NCBI GenBank assembly: GCA_944327275.1
Contig: CALVHB010000011.1
Span: forward strand, 1-64,000
DNA length: 64,000 nucleotides
Direction: 5' to 3'
Source of the DNA: Candidatus Gastranaerophilales bacterium
Lineage (GTDB): Bacteria; Cyanobacteriota; Vampirovibrionia; Gastranaerophilales; Gastranaerophilaceae
The notes under the pieces were generated by a model that was not told where the DNA came from, did not search any database, and was given only the letters and a program-made list of their open reading frames with translations. Shown in pieces: positions 18,541 to 27,189 of the stretch. A program made the translations under genes and the position numbers. Positions within the stretch are counted from its first letter, which is position 1. Each line of letters opens with the position of its first letter.

Positions 18541-19979
18541 TATTTATCCTCAATTGATGTTGTTATTTCTTGTGGAAGAGCTATTGCTTTTTCTAAATTA
18601 GCTCTTGCTACATTATAATTATATACGGTTTGTACGTATGAAACTTGTGCATTATTATAGTTTACTTTAGCATCTTGCAGTTCAATATAATCCCCTAAAC
18701 CTACAGCGTATCTGCCATCTGCAAGTTCAAAATTTTCAAGTGTTTGTTTGACTTTTACAGCAAGTAGTGGAATTTGTTTTTCTAATTGTACCATATTTAT
18801 GTATAAATTTTGAACTTCAAAGTAGATATCTTGTTTTGCTAATTCAATTTCATTTTCGGCCATTTCTACTTGAATTTTTGCATTATCAATTTTATGTTTT
18901 TGCCCCTTAATGTTAACTGAACTGGAAAGATTTATTCCTACATTGAAAGAATTTGTGTTGTATTGGTCCCTATAACCGTATCCTGCTGTTGCGGAAATTT
19001 CCGGTAAATATTCTCTTTTAGTGTATTTTAAGGATTCTTCCATCGCACTTAAAGTTGCATCATAAGCTTTTAGATCAGGTCTATTTTTATATGCAAGTTT
19101 TACTGATTCATCGAATGTGTATGGGAATGGTTGAAATTTATAGTTATCAAGTACATTTATTTTTTCAACTTGAGATGTCAAAAATGCGTTGCTAACATCT
19201 TTTGGGGGAGTACTTAAATCTTTTTTCTCGTCTATTTTTTCTAAATTAACCGGAGCGTAATTGTTTTGAAAATTGAAGGTTTCAGTATTTTCTATTTCAT
19301 ATTCAGGAGCAAAAGCTACATACATGGAGTTGTTAAGCTGTACCAGAGCGTTTTTATATGCTTTTTCTGATTCTACAAGTGTTACTTTCGAATCACTCAG
19401 ATATACTTCAGCATTTACAAGATCTATTTTAGATTTTATGCCTTCTTCAAAATATGCTTTTGTTCTTTGATAGTTTCTTTCGTTAATTTGAACATTTGCC
19501 CTGTTAACATCTAAAGTCGCTTTTGCTGCCAAAACTCCGTAATAGTTTGTCTTGACACCAAATATTGTTTCAAGAACCATATCTTCAAATTCATACAACG
19601 CAGCAATTCTATCAAAATTATACATTCTAATATTTGCATTTGTTTTTCCGAAGTTCCATATAAGCTGGTTTATATTAGCTTCTGCAGAATATATATTTGT
19701 ACCGGTAGATTTCTTATTGTTATTATTATCTGTAATATTGTAACCCGTACCAATTCCAAGAGTTGGGAAATAGTCTGATTTTGCAATTCCCAAATTCCCT
19801 TTTGCTAAACCGTAGTTATATCTTGCTTTTTTTATTTTGGGACTATTCTCAAGAGCGATTTTTATGCAGTCTTTAATATTTAAAACAGCATTTTTTTCAA
19901 CACTCATCTGCTCTACTGCCTGAGCAGAGCTAATTGAAAAACACAAACAAAAAATCAGTACCGTTTTTTTTATGTTCAA
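18540..19979 (-). CDS. TolC-family outer membrane efflux protein
   Basis: 479 residues with a signal peptide (MNIKKTVLIFCLCFSISSAQA). Two OEP repeats follow, each opening with an ALENSPKIKKARYNYG-type motif (about 38 and 300: LAYKNRPDLKAYDATLSA). The long helices are rich in Asn/Gln/Ala. The start is a TTG at 19979, supported by an AAGAGG site 10 nt upstream and by the signal peptide it produces. It is the first gene of the four-gene efflux operon. Confidence 0.92.
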   Translation of the reverse strand: MNIKKTVLIFCLCFSISSAQAVEQMSVEKNAVLNIKDCIKIALENSPKIKKARYNYGLAKGNLGIAKSDYFPTLGIGTGYNITDNNNNKKSTGTNIYSAEANINQLIWNFGKTNANIRMYNFDRIAALYEFEDMVLETIFGVKTNYYGVLAAKATLDVNRANVQINERNYQRTKAYFEEGIKSKIDLVNAEVYLSDSKVTLVESEKAYKNALVQLNNSMYVAFAPEYEIENTETFNFQNNYAPVNLEKIDEKKDLSTPPKDVSNAFLTSQVEKINVLDNYKFQPFPYTFDESVKLAYKNRPDLKAYDATLSAMEESLKYTKREYLPEISATAGYGYRDQYNTNSFNVGINLSSSVNIKGQKHKIDNAKIQVEMAENEIELAKQDIYFEVQNLYINMVQLEKQIPLLAVKVKQTLENFELADGRYAVGLGDYIELQDAKVNYNNAQVSYVQTVYNYNVARANLEKAIALPQEITTSIEDK

Positions 19980-20062
19980 TCTTTCTAAACCTCTTTACAT
20001 TATAGTAACGATTGAACCATATTTTTTGTTCATTTTAATCATTTATGAAGTTGAAATTTATG

Positions 20063-21532
20063 TTAATTGTCTTTTAAACTCCAAAAATCTTTTTGTAACA
20101 TTACCAAAAACGGTATTAATTCAAGACGTCCTACAAGCATTCCCACAATCATTATAGATTTTGAAAAATTATGTAATGTGTCAAAGTTTGCCATTGGTCC
20201 GATTTGTTTTGCAAAGCCCGGGCCTATATTTCCAAGAGCAGTAATACTGCTGCTAAGACCAATTGCTCCATTATGTTCAATTATAGAAATAATAATTGAA
20301 GTTATTACAAAGATGCAAAAATAATAGAAAATATACACAATAATTTGTCTTGATACTTCAGGGGGAACTGTTTTATTATCTACTTTTATATTAACTACCG
20401 CATTCGGATGCAATATTCTTAAAAGTTCACTTTTCATAGCTTTATAACATATTAGCCATCTAATCATTTTTATACCGCCACCGGCAGAACTAGCACAAGA
20501 CCCCATAAACATAACTGTAAATAATAAGAGTTTTGATGTAAAATCCCAGTTTATAAAGTCTACACTTGCACTACCTGTTGAAGTTGTTATACTTATTACC
20601 TGATATAGAGCATCCGTGAAACCTTGGAATACGTTGGCGTGAGTATTTATTACAAGCGAGATTGTAATAAATATTGCCATAATAATAACAAGAGAAAAAT
20701 ATAATCTAAATTCTTCATTTCTCAACAATATCATTGGATTTTTTTTGACCATTGCAGTGTATTGAACGTTAAAGCTGGCTCCTGCAAGGAACATGAAAAT
20801 CAAAATTATCCAAGTAATATAGTTTGAATGGTATCCCATTGTACTTTCTGGATTTGGAGAAAATCCTCCTGCTGCAAGTGTTGAAAAAGAATTACACACC
20901 GCGTCAAAACCAGGCATTCCTCCGATTTTTAGTAAGATTATCTGAAGAAGTGTAAGTCCTGCATATACTTTCCAAAGAGCAGATGCTGTATTTCTTATTC
21001 TCGGTGTAAATTTATCTTCTGTGGGTCCCGGAGCTTCTGCAAAAAACATTTGTCTTCCAGCTACGGCAAATTGAGGCAAAATAGCTATAAACAGGACTAT
21101 TATCCCCAAGCCTCCGAGCCATTGTGTGAATGAGCGACAGAAGAAGAACGTATGAGGATAGTTAAAATGAGTTAAAATGGTTGCTCCTGTTGTAGTTATC
21201 CCAGATACAGATTCAAAAAAAGCATTTAATGGAGATATTCCATAAAACAAGTAAGGAATACCGGATATAATTCCGAAAATTATCCAAGATATTGCTACTA
21301 TAAAAAGTGCTTCTGCTTTTTTAATATCGTTGAGATTTTCTAAAGTAGTTGCATTAGGGACAATTTTTCTAAATAAAAAGCCCATGCCTGCAGAAATAAT
21401 TCCTGCTGTTAAAAACGGTAAAATAGAATCAAATTCTTGATAATAAAGAGCTACGAAGATTGGTAAAAGAATAACCATTCCAATATAAATCATCGTAAGA
21501 CCAATAGCATTAGCTAAATAATTCAAGCGCAT
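20063..21532 (-). CDS. trkH: Potassium uptake protein TrkH
   Basis: A 489-residue K+ translocating subunit with about ten membrane segments and four pore loops. Filter-like motifs are GITTTGATIL, NSFSTLAAGGFSP, ITTSTGSASVDF and TALGNIGPGF. It follows trkA with essentially no gap on the same strand. TrkA gates TrkH in response to nucleotides. Confidence 0.95.
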   Translation of the reverse strand: MRLNYLANAIGLTMIYIGMVILLPIFVALYYQEFDSILPFLTAGIISAGMGFLFRKIVPNATTLENLNDIKKAEALFIVAISWIIFGIISGIPYLFYGISPLNAFFESVSGITTTGATILTHFNYPHTFFFCRSFTQWLGGLGIIVLFIAILPQFAVAGRQMFFAEAPGPTEDKFTPRIRNTASALWKVYAGLTLLQIILLKIGGMPGFDAVCNSFSTLAAGGFSPNPESTMGYHSNYITWIILIFMFLAGASFNVQYTAMVKKNPMILLRNEEFRLYFSLVIIMAIFITISLVINTHANVFQGFTDALYQVISITTSTGSASVDFINWDFTSKLLLFTVMFMGSCASSAGGGIKMIRWLICYKAMKSELLRILHPNAVVNIKVDNKTVPPEVSRQIIVYIFYYFCIFVITSIIISIIEHNGAIGLSSSITALGNIGPGFAKQIGPMANFDTLHNFSKSIMIVGMLVGRLELIPFLVMLQKDFWSLKDN

Positions 21533-21533
21533 A

Positions 21534-22874
21534 TCATTTTACCTTAAAAAATTCCTTAACTTCACCAGCATTTTCTGCTTCTGTGAATATTATCAAAATA
21601 TCATCAGATTTTATTTCAGTATCTCCCTTTGGAATAATAATATTATTTTTTCTTTGAATAACTCCAATAATAGCTCTTACAGGAAATTTAAGATCCATTA
21701 TCTTTTTATTATTAAACTCAGGTAGTACACCGATTTCCAGAACTTCTCCCTGACCTTGTTCTACGGTTGCAAGAATATCTACATCGTTTTCCAACAAATC
21801 GTTTCTCACTTCATTAATAGCGGAATTCTTTGGAGAAATTGCAATATCAATACCAACTTTTTCAAATAATGGAATATTTAAGACTTTTGCAACTCTTGCA
21901 ATGACACGTTTAACTCCCAGTTGTTTTACCAGTAACGAACAAAGTAGGTTTCTTTCGTCATTGTTTGTAACACTTATTACAACATCTGCTGCCCCAATTT
22001 CTTCGTCATCAAGTAATTTCAAGTTTGTACCATCGCCATTTATGACAAGGGTATTTGATAATTCTTCTGCAAGTAACTGACAGCGATCATAATCTTTTTC
22101 AATAATTTTGGTTTTAATTTTTAATTTTTCAAGAGTTTTGGCAAGCATCATTCCAACATTTCCACCGCCGATAATCGCTACTGATTTTACGATTTCTTTT
22201 TCATGGAAAAAGGTTCCCGCGAGAATATCTAGAGAATGAGAAGTCCCCATGAAAATTAACTTATCACCTTCAAGGATTTCTGTATCACCATTTGGAATGA
22301 ATAATTGACTGTCTCTTGTAAGTCCTACCATAAGAGTATCTTTTGTGAACCCGCAATCCTTAACTTTTTTGCCAATTAAAGGTAGATGAGGTTGCACTTT
22401 ATATTCCAATAATCTCGCTCTTCCGTCTGCAAAATTTTCAACATCCAGCGCATGAGCAACAGTTACTATTCTAAATATTTCTTGGGTTAGTAACTCTTCT
22501 GGCCAAATAATGTAATCTATGAAGAAATCACAAAAATTAGAACTGCTTTTTTCAAAGCTCAAAGTCTTTTTATATTCTTCTCTGCTAACAAAACATATAG
22601 TTCTTACCCCTCCAAATTTCTTTGCAGAAAGGCAAGCTACAATATTTGCTTCATCAACGCTTGTGCAAGCAATAAATATATCAGCATTTTTAATGTCTGC
22701 ACTTTTTAATACATCAATATTAGACGCGTTTCCCTGAACAAAACTTATATCAAGTTTATTGAATTCATCAGTTCTGTTTTCTTCTTTATCAATTATTGTT
22801 ATGTCGTGGTCTTCAAAAAATTCTGTTGCCAGCAAGCATCCTATTTCTGTAGCACCATATATTACTATTTTCAT
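21534..22874 (-). CDS. trkA: Trk system NAD-binding regulatory protein TrkA
   Basis: A 446-residue peripheral protein with two RCK halves. Each begins with a Rossmann nucleotide site (IYGATEIGCLLATEF at about 4; IIGGGNVGMMLAKTL at about 228) and ends with a TrkA-C domain. The duplicated layout matches E. coli TrkA. It forms an operon with trkH and is transcribed away from the kinase-like gene on the other strand. Confidence 0.95.
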   Translation of the reverse strand: MKIVIYGATEIGCLLATEFFEDHDITIIDKEENRTDEFNKLDISFVQGNASNIDVLKSADIKNADIFIACTSVDEANIVACLSAKKFGGVRTICFVSREEYKKTLSFEKSSSNFCDFFIDYIIWPEELLTQEIFRIVTVAHALDVENFADGRARLLEYKVQPHLPLIGKKVKDCGFTKDTLMVGLTRDSQLFIPNGDTEILEGDKLIFMGTSHSLDILAGTFFHEKEIVKSVAIIGGGNVGMMLAKTLEKLKIKTKIIEKDYDRCQLLAEELSNTLVINGDGTNLKLLDDEEIGAADVVISVTNNDERNLLCSLLVKQLGVKRVIARVAKVLNIPLFEKVGIDIAISPKNSAINEVRNDLLENDVDILATVEQGQGEVLEIGVLPEFNNKKIMDLKFPVRAIIGVIQRKNNIIIPKGDTEIKSDDILIIFTEAENAGEVKEFFKVK

Positions 22875-22958
22875 GTCCAGAATTATATCTTAAGTAAATT
22901 TTTTTTACAAGTTGCTAAAATTTTGTGAAATTTTTATATTTAGATATTTAAAGAAAGT

Positions 22959-23915
22959 ATGTTAGGAAAAGTTGATTTAGTCAATTATGAAAAGTGTTAT
23001 CCGAAAAGATTGAAAAAGATTTTTCAATCGAATATTAATATGGCTACTTATGATGAATTTGTTCCCTACATGAAAAACCAGATTGTAGGGAATATTCCGG
23101 TAGAAATAATCAAACTTTTTAAAAATGATAAAGCAAAAAATATAAAAATGTTCCAAAATGCTCTTGCGAATATCTCAAAATATTTAAGATCCCAGAACAG
23201 GACACGGCAAGATGCTACTTTTTATGGAAATAGTATTGTTGATTTTAATAGTTCGATATCAAAGATGTTCAACAATTGTATAAGACATGTTGTCCCCCAA
23301 GGTGTAAGAGGTGAATTATCCTATGTTGGCAAAGGTGCTTATGGAAATGTTTATAAACTTTCTATGTTCAATGAAAATGGCGAAAAACTTATGCATGATA
23401 AGGCTCTAAAGGTCTATAATTCGATTGAATGCCCATATGGAGAAGTTTCTTCTATTCAAAATAACTATGCTGAGGCTAATTTTTGGACATTTATAAAAAA
23501 TGCAATGGGACATAGCTTAGATAAAACTCAGTTTACAAAACACTTTATCTCAGATTTGAAAAGTGGTTATTCTTTGACTGAATTTATTGATGATTCTATC
23601 CCTAAAACAACATCTCCTGTTAATTTAAAAGATTTGTTTAATATAAATTACATTGATTCAGATAATAATTTATCTATAAATTCAAAAGTGTATGATGTTG
23701 GAGGGATGAAAAAGTTAAAATTGTTCACTTCTGACAAAGTAACTTTGAGATATTTAAAAAAATTGTATTATTCAAATTCAAAAAAGGAGCAACAAAAGCT
23801 GCTCCAAAATTTGAAATATTTAATATCTAATCCAAAGACCCCGCACAGGGACAAAATTGCAAAATCTATTGAATTATTTGAACAAAAACAGAATGTAAAT
23901 AATTACGTAATTTAA
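22959..23915 (+). CDS. Orphan protein kinase-like protein
   Basis: 318 residues, no signal peptide. Residues 1-115 are helical and unrecognised. From about 120 a kinase-like N-lobe is visible: a glycine-rich loop GKGAYGNVYK (124-133), a candidate ATP-binding Lys in KALKVYN (K148 or K151), and a possible αC Glu in YAEANFWTFIK. A hinge-like GYSLTEFIDD follows. A DFG-like element (VYDVGG, about 247) is present, but the HRD-type catalytic loop is not clear (only YIDSDNN precedes it). It could be a degenerate kinase or pseudokinase, or an effector-like protein. Its 3' end overlaps the converging yggT by 42 nt. Confidence 0.6.
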   Translation: MLGKVDLVNYEKCYPKRLKKIFQSNINMATYDEFVPYMKNQIVGNIPVEIIKLFKNDKAKNIKMFQNALANISKYLRSQNRTRQDATFYGNSIVDFNSSISKMFNNCIRHVVPQGVRGELSYVGKGAYGNVYKLSMFNENGEKLMHDKALKVYNSIECPYGEVSSIQNNYAEANFWTFIKNAMGHSLDKTQFTKHFISDLKSGYSLTEFIDDSIPKTTSPVNLKDLFNINYIDSDNNLSINSKVYDVGGMKKLKLFTSDKVTLRYLKKLYYSNSKKEQQKLLQNLKYLISNPKTPHRDKIAKSIELFEQKQNVNNYVI

Positions 23916-24143
23916 TACTTGTAGTAAAATAATTGCAACTATTGGGGAAAAATCAATACCACCTACTGGAGGAATTAATCTTCTAAAAAGATTCAAATAT
24001 AAATCAGTTGCATCTTTAATCCCCATAAAAGGTTGTTTGTACCAGTCAATACTTGGAATGAAACTTAGTAAACATCTTACAAGGATTAGCCAGAAATAGA
24101 TTTGAAAAAAGCTGTTAACTACGAATATTAAATTATTTATCAT
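23874..24143 (-). CDS. YggT family membrane protein
   Basis: 89 residues with two membrane segments. The family pattern is visible: FFQIYFWLILVRCLLSF, then a DPLLR-like stretch (TDLYLNLFRRLIPPVGGIDFSPIVAIILLQ). YggT proteins are small membrane proteins linked to cell division or osmotic stress in plastids and bacteria. It starts 9 nt after mtnP on the same strand, and its end overlaps the opposite-strand kinase-like gene. Confidence 0.9.
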   Translation of the reverse strand: MINNLIFVVNSFFQIYFWLILVRCLLSFIPSIDWYKQPFMGIKDATDLYLNLFRRLIPPVGGIDFSPIVAIILLQVLNYVIIYILFLFK

Positions 24144-24152
24144 ATTTACCTC

Positions 24153-24956
24153 TTATAGTTGAGAATTCTTTTTAGTATTTGCACAATCACATTTAGATCT
24201 TTCTGCAGGAATATTTTCAATCATTTTGAACAGAAGATTTTTTAGATTTGTAACATTTGAATTGAACACTTCAATAACTTCATGATGTGATACCGGAGGA
24301 ACATCTCCTACTAATCCAGCATCATAATCTGTAATTAATGAAATATTCAACGGACACATGTCCATTTCTTTTACTAAATATGCTTCAGGGAAAGCTGTCA
24401 TATTTATAACTTCCCAACCTTGGCTAGTGAAGAATTTTGATTCTGCCTTTGTAGAGAATCTTGGTCCGTTTATTACAACTACAGTACCTTGTTCATGAAT
24501 TGTTATGCCAAGCTCTTTACCTGTCTTAATAGCTAATTGTCTAAGTTCAGGGCAATATGTTTCAGCTGCAGATGGATGAGTAACAATAGGACCTTCAAAG
24601 AATGTTGTTTTTCTTCCGTCAGTCCAATCTACAAATTGATCACAAACTACAAAGTCGCCGGGTTTTACGTGTTTTTGCAAGCTTCCTGCAGCGCAAGGTG
24701 ATATAACTCTTTCACATCCGACAGATTTCATTGCCCATACATTTGCTCTATAGTTAATCAAATGAGGTAAAATAGTATGGTTTCTTCCATGTCTAGGCAT
24801 AAATGCTACTTTATGTTCTCCAACTGTTCCTATAAAAAGGCTATCACTTGGCATTCCATAAGGAGTTTCTACTCGAACTTCTTCAATATTGTCTAAGAAT
24901 TTGTAAAAGCCTGAGCCACCAAATACACCTATTGTTGCTAATTTATTGTTTTCCAT
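24153..24956 (-). CDS. mtnP: S-methyl-5'-thioadenosine phosphorylase
   Basis: Phosphorolysis of methylthioadenosine in methionine/polyamine salvage. The 267 residues contain GVFGGSGFY, the phosphate-binding RHGRNHTILPH and GPRFSTKAES. The substrate segment INMTAFPEAYLVKE and the TDYDAG motif, whose Asp residues favour 6-aminopurines, are also present. A Cys-rich tail (SKCDCANTKK) is unusual. Purine nucleoside phosphorylase is the alternative, but the TDYD motif favours MTAP. Confidence 0.93.
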   Translation of the reverse strand: MENNKLATIGVFGGSGFYKFLDNIEEVRVETPYGMPSDSLFIGTVGEHKVAFMPRHGRNHTILPHLINYRANVWAMKSVGCERVISPCAAGSLQKHVKPGDFVVCDQFVDWTDGRKTTFFEGPIVTHPSAAETYCPELRQLAIKTGKELGITIHEQGTVVVINGPRFSTKAESKFFTSQGWEVINMTAFPEAYLVKEMDMCPLNISLITDYDAGLVGDVPPVSHHEVIEVFNSNVTNLKNLLFKMIENIPAERSKCDCANTKKNSQL

Positions 24957-25249
24957 AATTTTTCCTCTCTAATTTCTACCGTATATCGATATTATCATAA
25001 AAAATAATAATAATGAATTCTACTTAAATTTTTCCAAATTTAATATTTTTTACAATTAGCCTGAATCTCTTTTAAACTAAGCTTTTACAGATGAAAAATG
25101 ACGCTGTTTTTGGCTCTTAGGGTTGAAATTTTATTTTTTTGGAATATACTATTGATATAACTTTCATCCTTAATAGTTTTTGACTTGTTGTAGAAACGGT
25201 CGTTAGGGAACTTTTAGGGATTTCAATTTACAACATAGAGGATTACATT

Positions 25250-25888
25250 TTGAAAAAATTATTACTGTTAACTTTTACACTATTGTGTATATTATGTACA
25301 CAAGCGGAAAGCAAAGCTGCTGACGTAAATTCTGTAAAAGCGACAATAGTAAAACATGCTATTGAAATGGGTGTGGATCCTGCAATTGCATTGAGTATTG
25401 CTCGTGCAGAATCAGGATTCCGTCATGAGGCAAGAAGTTCTCATGGTGCTGTCGGAGTGTTTCAACTAATGCCTTCCACAGCAAGAAGAATGGGATACAA
25501 TCCTTATTCTTTGAATGATAACATTAAGGCAGGTATAACATATTACAAAAAAATGTATAATATGTTTGGATCTGTAGAATTAGCTTTAGCGGCTTATAAC
25601 GCAGGACCTGGTAATGTTAAAAAATACAATGCGGTACCTCCTTACAGTGAGACAAGACGCTTTGTTAGTAAGATTATGTCTGATGTAAACAGACAAAAAT
25701 CAAATCCTGATCCGGCTGTAGTAAACGCAAGAAAAGCTGTTTATACTGCCCAAAAACCAAAAGCTGTAGTTTCAAAACCTGCAAATGGTTCATCTGCAAA
25801 AATTATGGATGCAAAGGAACTTCAAGCTGAGGTGTTAGAGGAAAAACCTATAGAATTAAAGTTAGAAACATTAACTGTTGCTATATAG
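25250..25888 (+). CDS. Lytic transglycosylase (SLT domain), exported
   Basis: Cleaves peptidoglycan glycan strands in the periplasm. The 212 residues carry a signal peptide (MKKLLLLTFTLLCILCTQAESKA). The Slt70-type domain follows, with the catalytic Glu in ARAESGFRHEARSSHGAVG, then FQLMPSTARRMG and ELALAAYNAGPGNVKKY. A Lys/Ala/Pro-rich tail lies beyond about residue 150. The start is a TTG at 25250 with an AGAGGA site about 7 nt upstream; no ATG would preserve the signal peptide. The 290-nt region before it holds no gene and no riboswitch I can identify. Confidence 0.93.
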   Translation: MKKLLLLTFTLLCILCTQAESKAADVNSVKATIVKHAIEMGVDPAIALSIARAESGFRHEARSSHGAVGVFQLMPSTARRMGYNPYSLNDNIKAGITYYKKMYNMFGSVELALAAYNAGPGNVKKYNAVPPYSETRRFVSKIMSDVNRQKSNPDPAVVNARKAVYTAQKPKAVVSKPANGSSAKIMDAKELQAEVLEEKPIELKLETLTVAI

Positions 25889-25904
25889 GTTGATTAATCA
25901 GTTC

Positions 25905-25942
25905 AAAAAAGAAAAACCGGATTTTGTCCGGTTTTTCTTTTT
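25905..25942. terminator. Terminator after the lytic transglycosylase
   Basis: A stem of about 15 bp (AAAAAGAAAAACCGG / CCGGTTTTTCTTTTT) with a 7-nt loop, A- and T-flanked, also serves the converging M20 peptidase. Confidence 0.88.
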
Positions 25943-25959
25943 TTGTTGTTGTGTAAATT

Positions 25960-27126
25960 TTATGCATTATGTGCTTTAAATAATTCTTTTAGAATCTCGT
26001 GTCCTTTTAGCATTGACTTGTAATCAAGATATTCATTTTTAGAATGCATATTACATACAGTAGCCAAGCCTAAAAGATAAGGTACAAATTTTACATCGTT
26101 TGCGTTTGTCGCGTTTGCATAAATGTGAGTCTCAGCTCCTGCATGGAATGATGTAATATCAGGCGTTACTCCAACTTTTTTTGCTACAGTTTCAAATAGT
26201 ATTGGAATATACTCATCATCGGCCTTTTCAAAAGGAGGGAGATGTTCTTCAAATTCGATTGTGGCTTCTGCAATATTTTTATGTTCCAAATTAAATTCAT
26301 CGACTGTAATAGCCATCTTTAATTTTAATTCTTCTTCTTTTTTTCTGCTTGAACTTCTTATGGAGTAGCTTACAGCAGCATCTGTATTAATTATATTTGT
26401 TACGTTAATATTTCCTGCAGAAATCCCTCCAAGATTGCAAGATGTAACAACCATTCCATCTTCTTCATAGAAAACACCTTGCGGTAACTTAGAAATTAAA
26501 TCAGCTATTAACTTCGCAGCATTTGCTCTAGTTTTATCCCCGATATCAATTCCGGAATGTCCACCTTTGAAACTGTGAACTTTAATTTTAGCTAAAGTGT
26601 AGCTTGCTCCTGATACTTCACACTGACCAAGAGTGTCACTATCGAGTACAAGTACATATTTAGATTTAAAGTTCTTAAGATTAGCATTTCTTATTCCAGA
26701 CAATCCGTTTTCTTCATCTCTTGTGAACATAACTTCAAGCCCACCGTGTTTCATCTCAGATTTTGCAAGTTCTTTTGCAAATAAAAGTGCGTTTGCAACA
26801 CCTGCTTTATCATCTCCGCCGAGAGTTCTTTCTATTGCGTGGATATAACCGTTTTCATCTACATATGTTTTAACAGGAGTGTCATCTCCTATTACGTCCA
26901 TGTGTGCAGAAAGCATTATTGGTTCTTTTGTATTGTCTGTTGCTGGTATATTTATTATTACGTTCTTAAAATTATCAAATTCGCAATTAATTTCATTTTG
27001 ATCGCAGTAGTTTTTTATCCATTCTGCAACTTTTTCTTCGTGCATTGATGGAGATGGTACTTCTGCAAGATTACAGAATAAATCAACGAGTTCGTGCTCT
27101 TTTCTAATATCTTCAATCATTATCAT
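25960..27126 (-). CDS. M20-family metallopeptidase, PepT-like
   Basis: A 388-residue di-zinc aminopeptidase-like enzyme. The motifs are LSAHMDV (first metal site), TLGGDDKAGVA with the bridging Asp, and FTRDEENGL with the catalytic Glu. VLDSD, the lid domain with KGGHSGID, and a C-terminal metal His in the FHAGAETHIYAN/CNMHSKNE region complete it. This set matches tripeptidase T/PepT-like exopeptidases. The ATG has an AGAGG site 8 nt upstream. The exact peptide substrate is uncertain. Confidence 0.9.
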   Translation of the reverse strand: MIMIEDIRKEHELVDLFCNLAEVPSPSMHEEKVAEWIKNYCDQNEINCEFDNFKNVIINIPATDNTKEPIMLSAHMDVIGDDTPVKTYVDENGYIHAIERTLGGDDKAGVANALLFAKELAKSEMKHGGLEVMFTRDEENGLSGIRNANLKNFKSKYVLVLDSDTLGQCEVSGASYTLAKIKVHSFKGGHSGIDIGDKTRANAAKLIADLISKLPQGVFYEEDGMVVTSCNLGGISAGNINVTNIINTDAAVSYSIRSSSRKKEEELKLKMAITVDEFNLEHKNIAEATIEFEEHLPPFEKADDEYIPILFETVAKKVGVTPDITSFHAGAETHIYANATNANDVKFVPYLLGLATVCNMHSKNEYLDYKSMLKGHEILKELFKAHNA

Positions 27127-27189
27127 AATTTTATCCTCTCTCTTTCAAGGATAATTTTATCACTTTTTTTTGTATTCGGCAATTATATT

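Noticed and set aside
24957-25249. A riboswitch (for example c-di-AMP or c-di-GMP type) before the lytic transglycosylase
   Set aside because: I looked for conserved core motifs of these classes and could not find them. Only short G-rich pieces (TTAGGGAA) are present.
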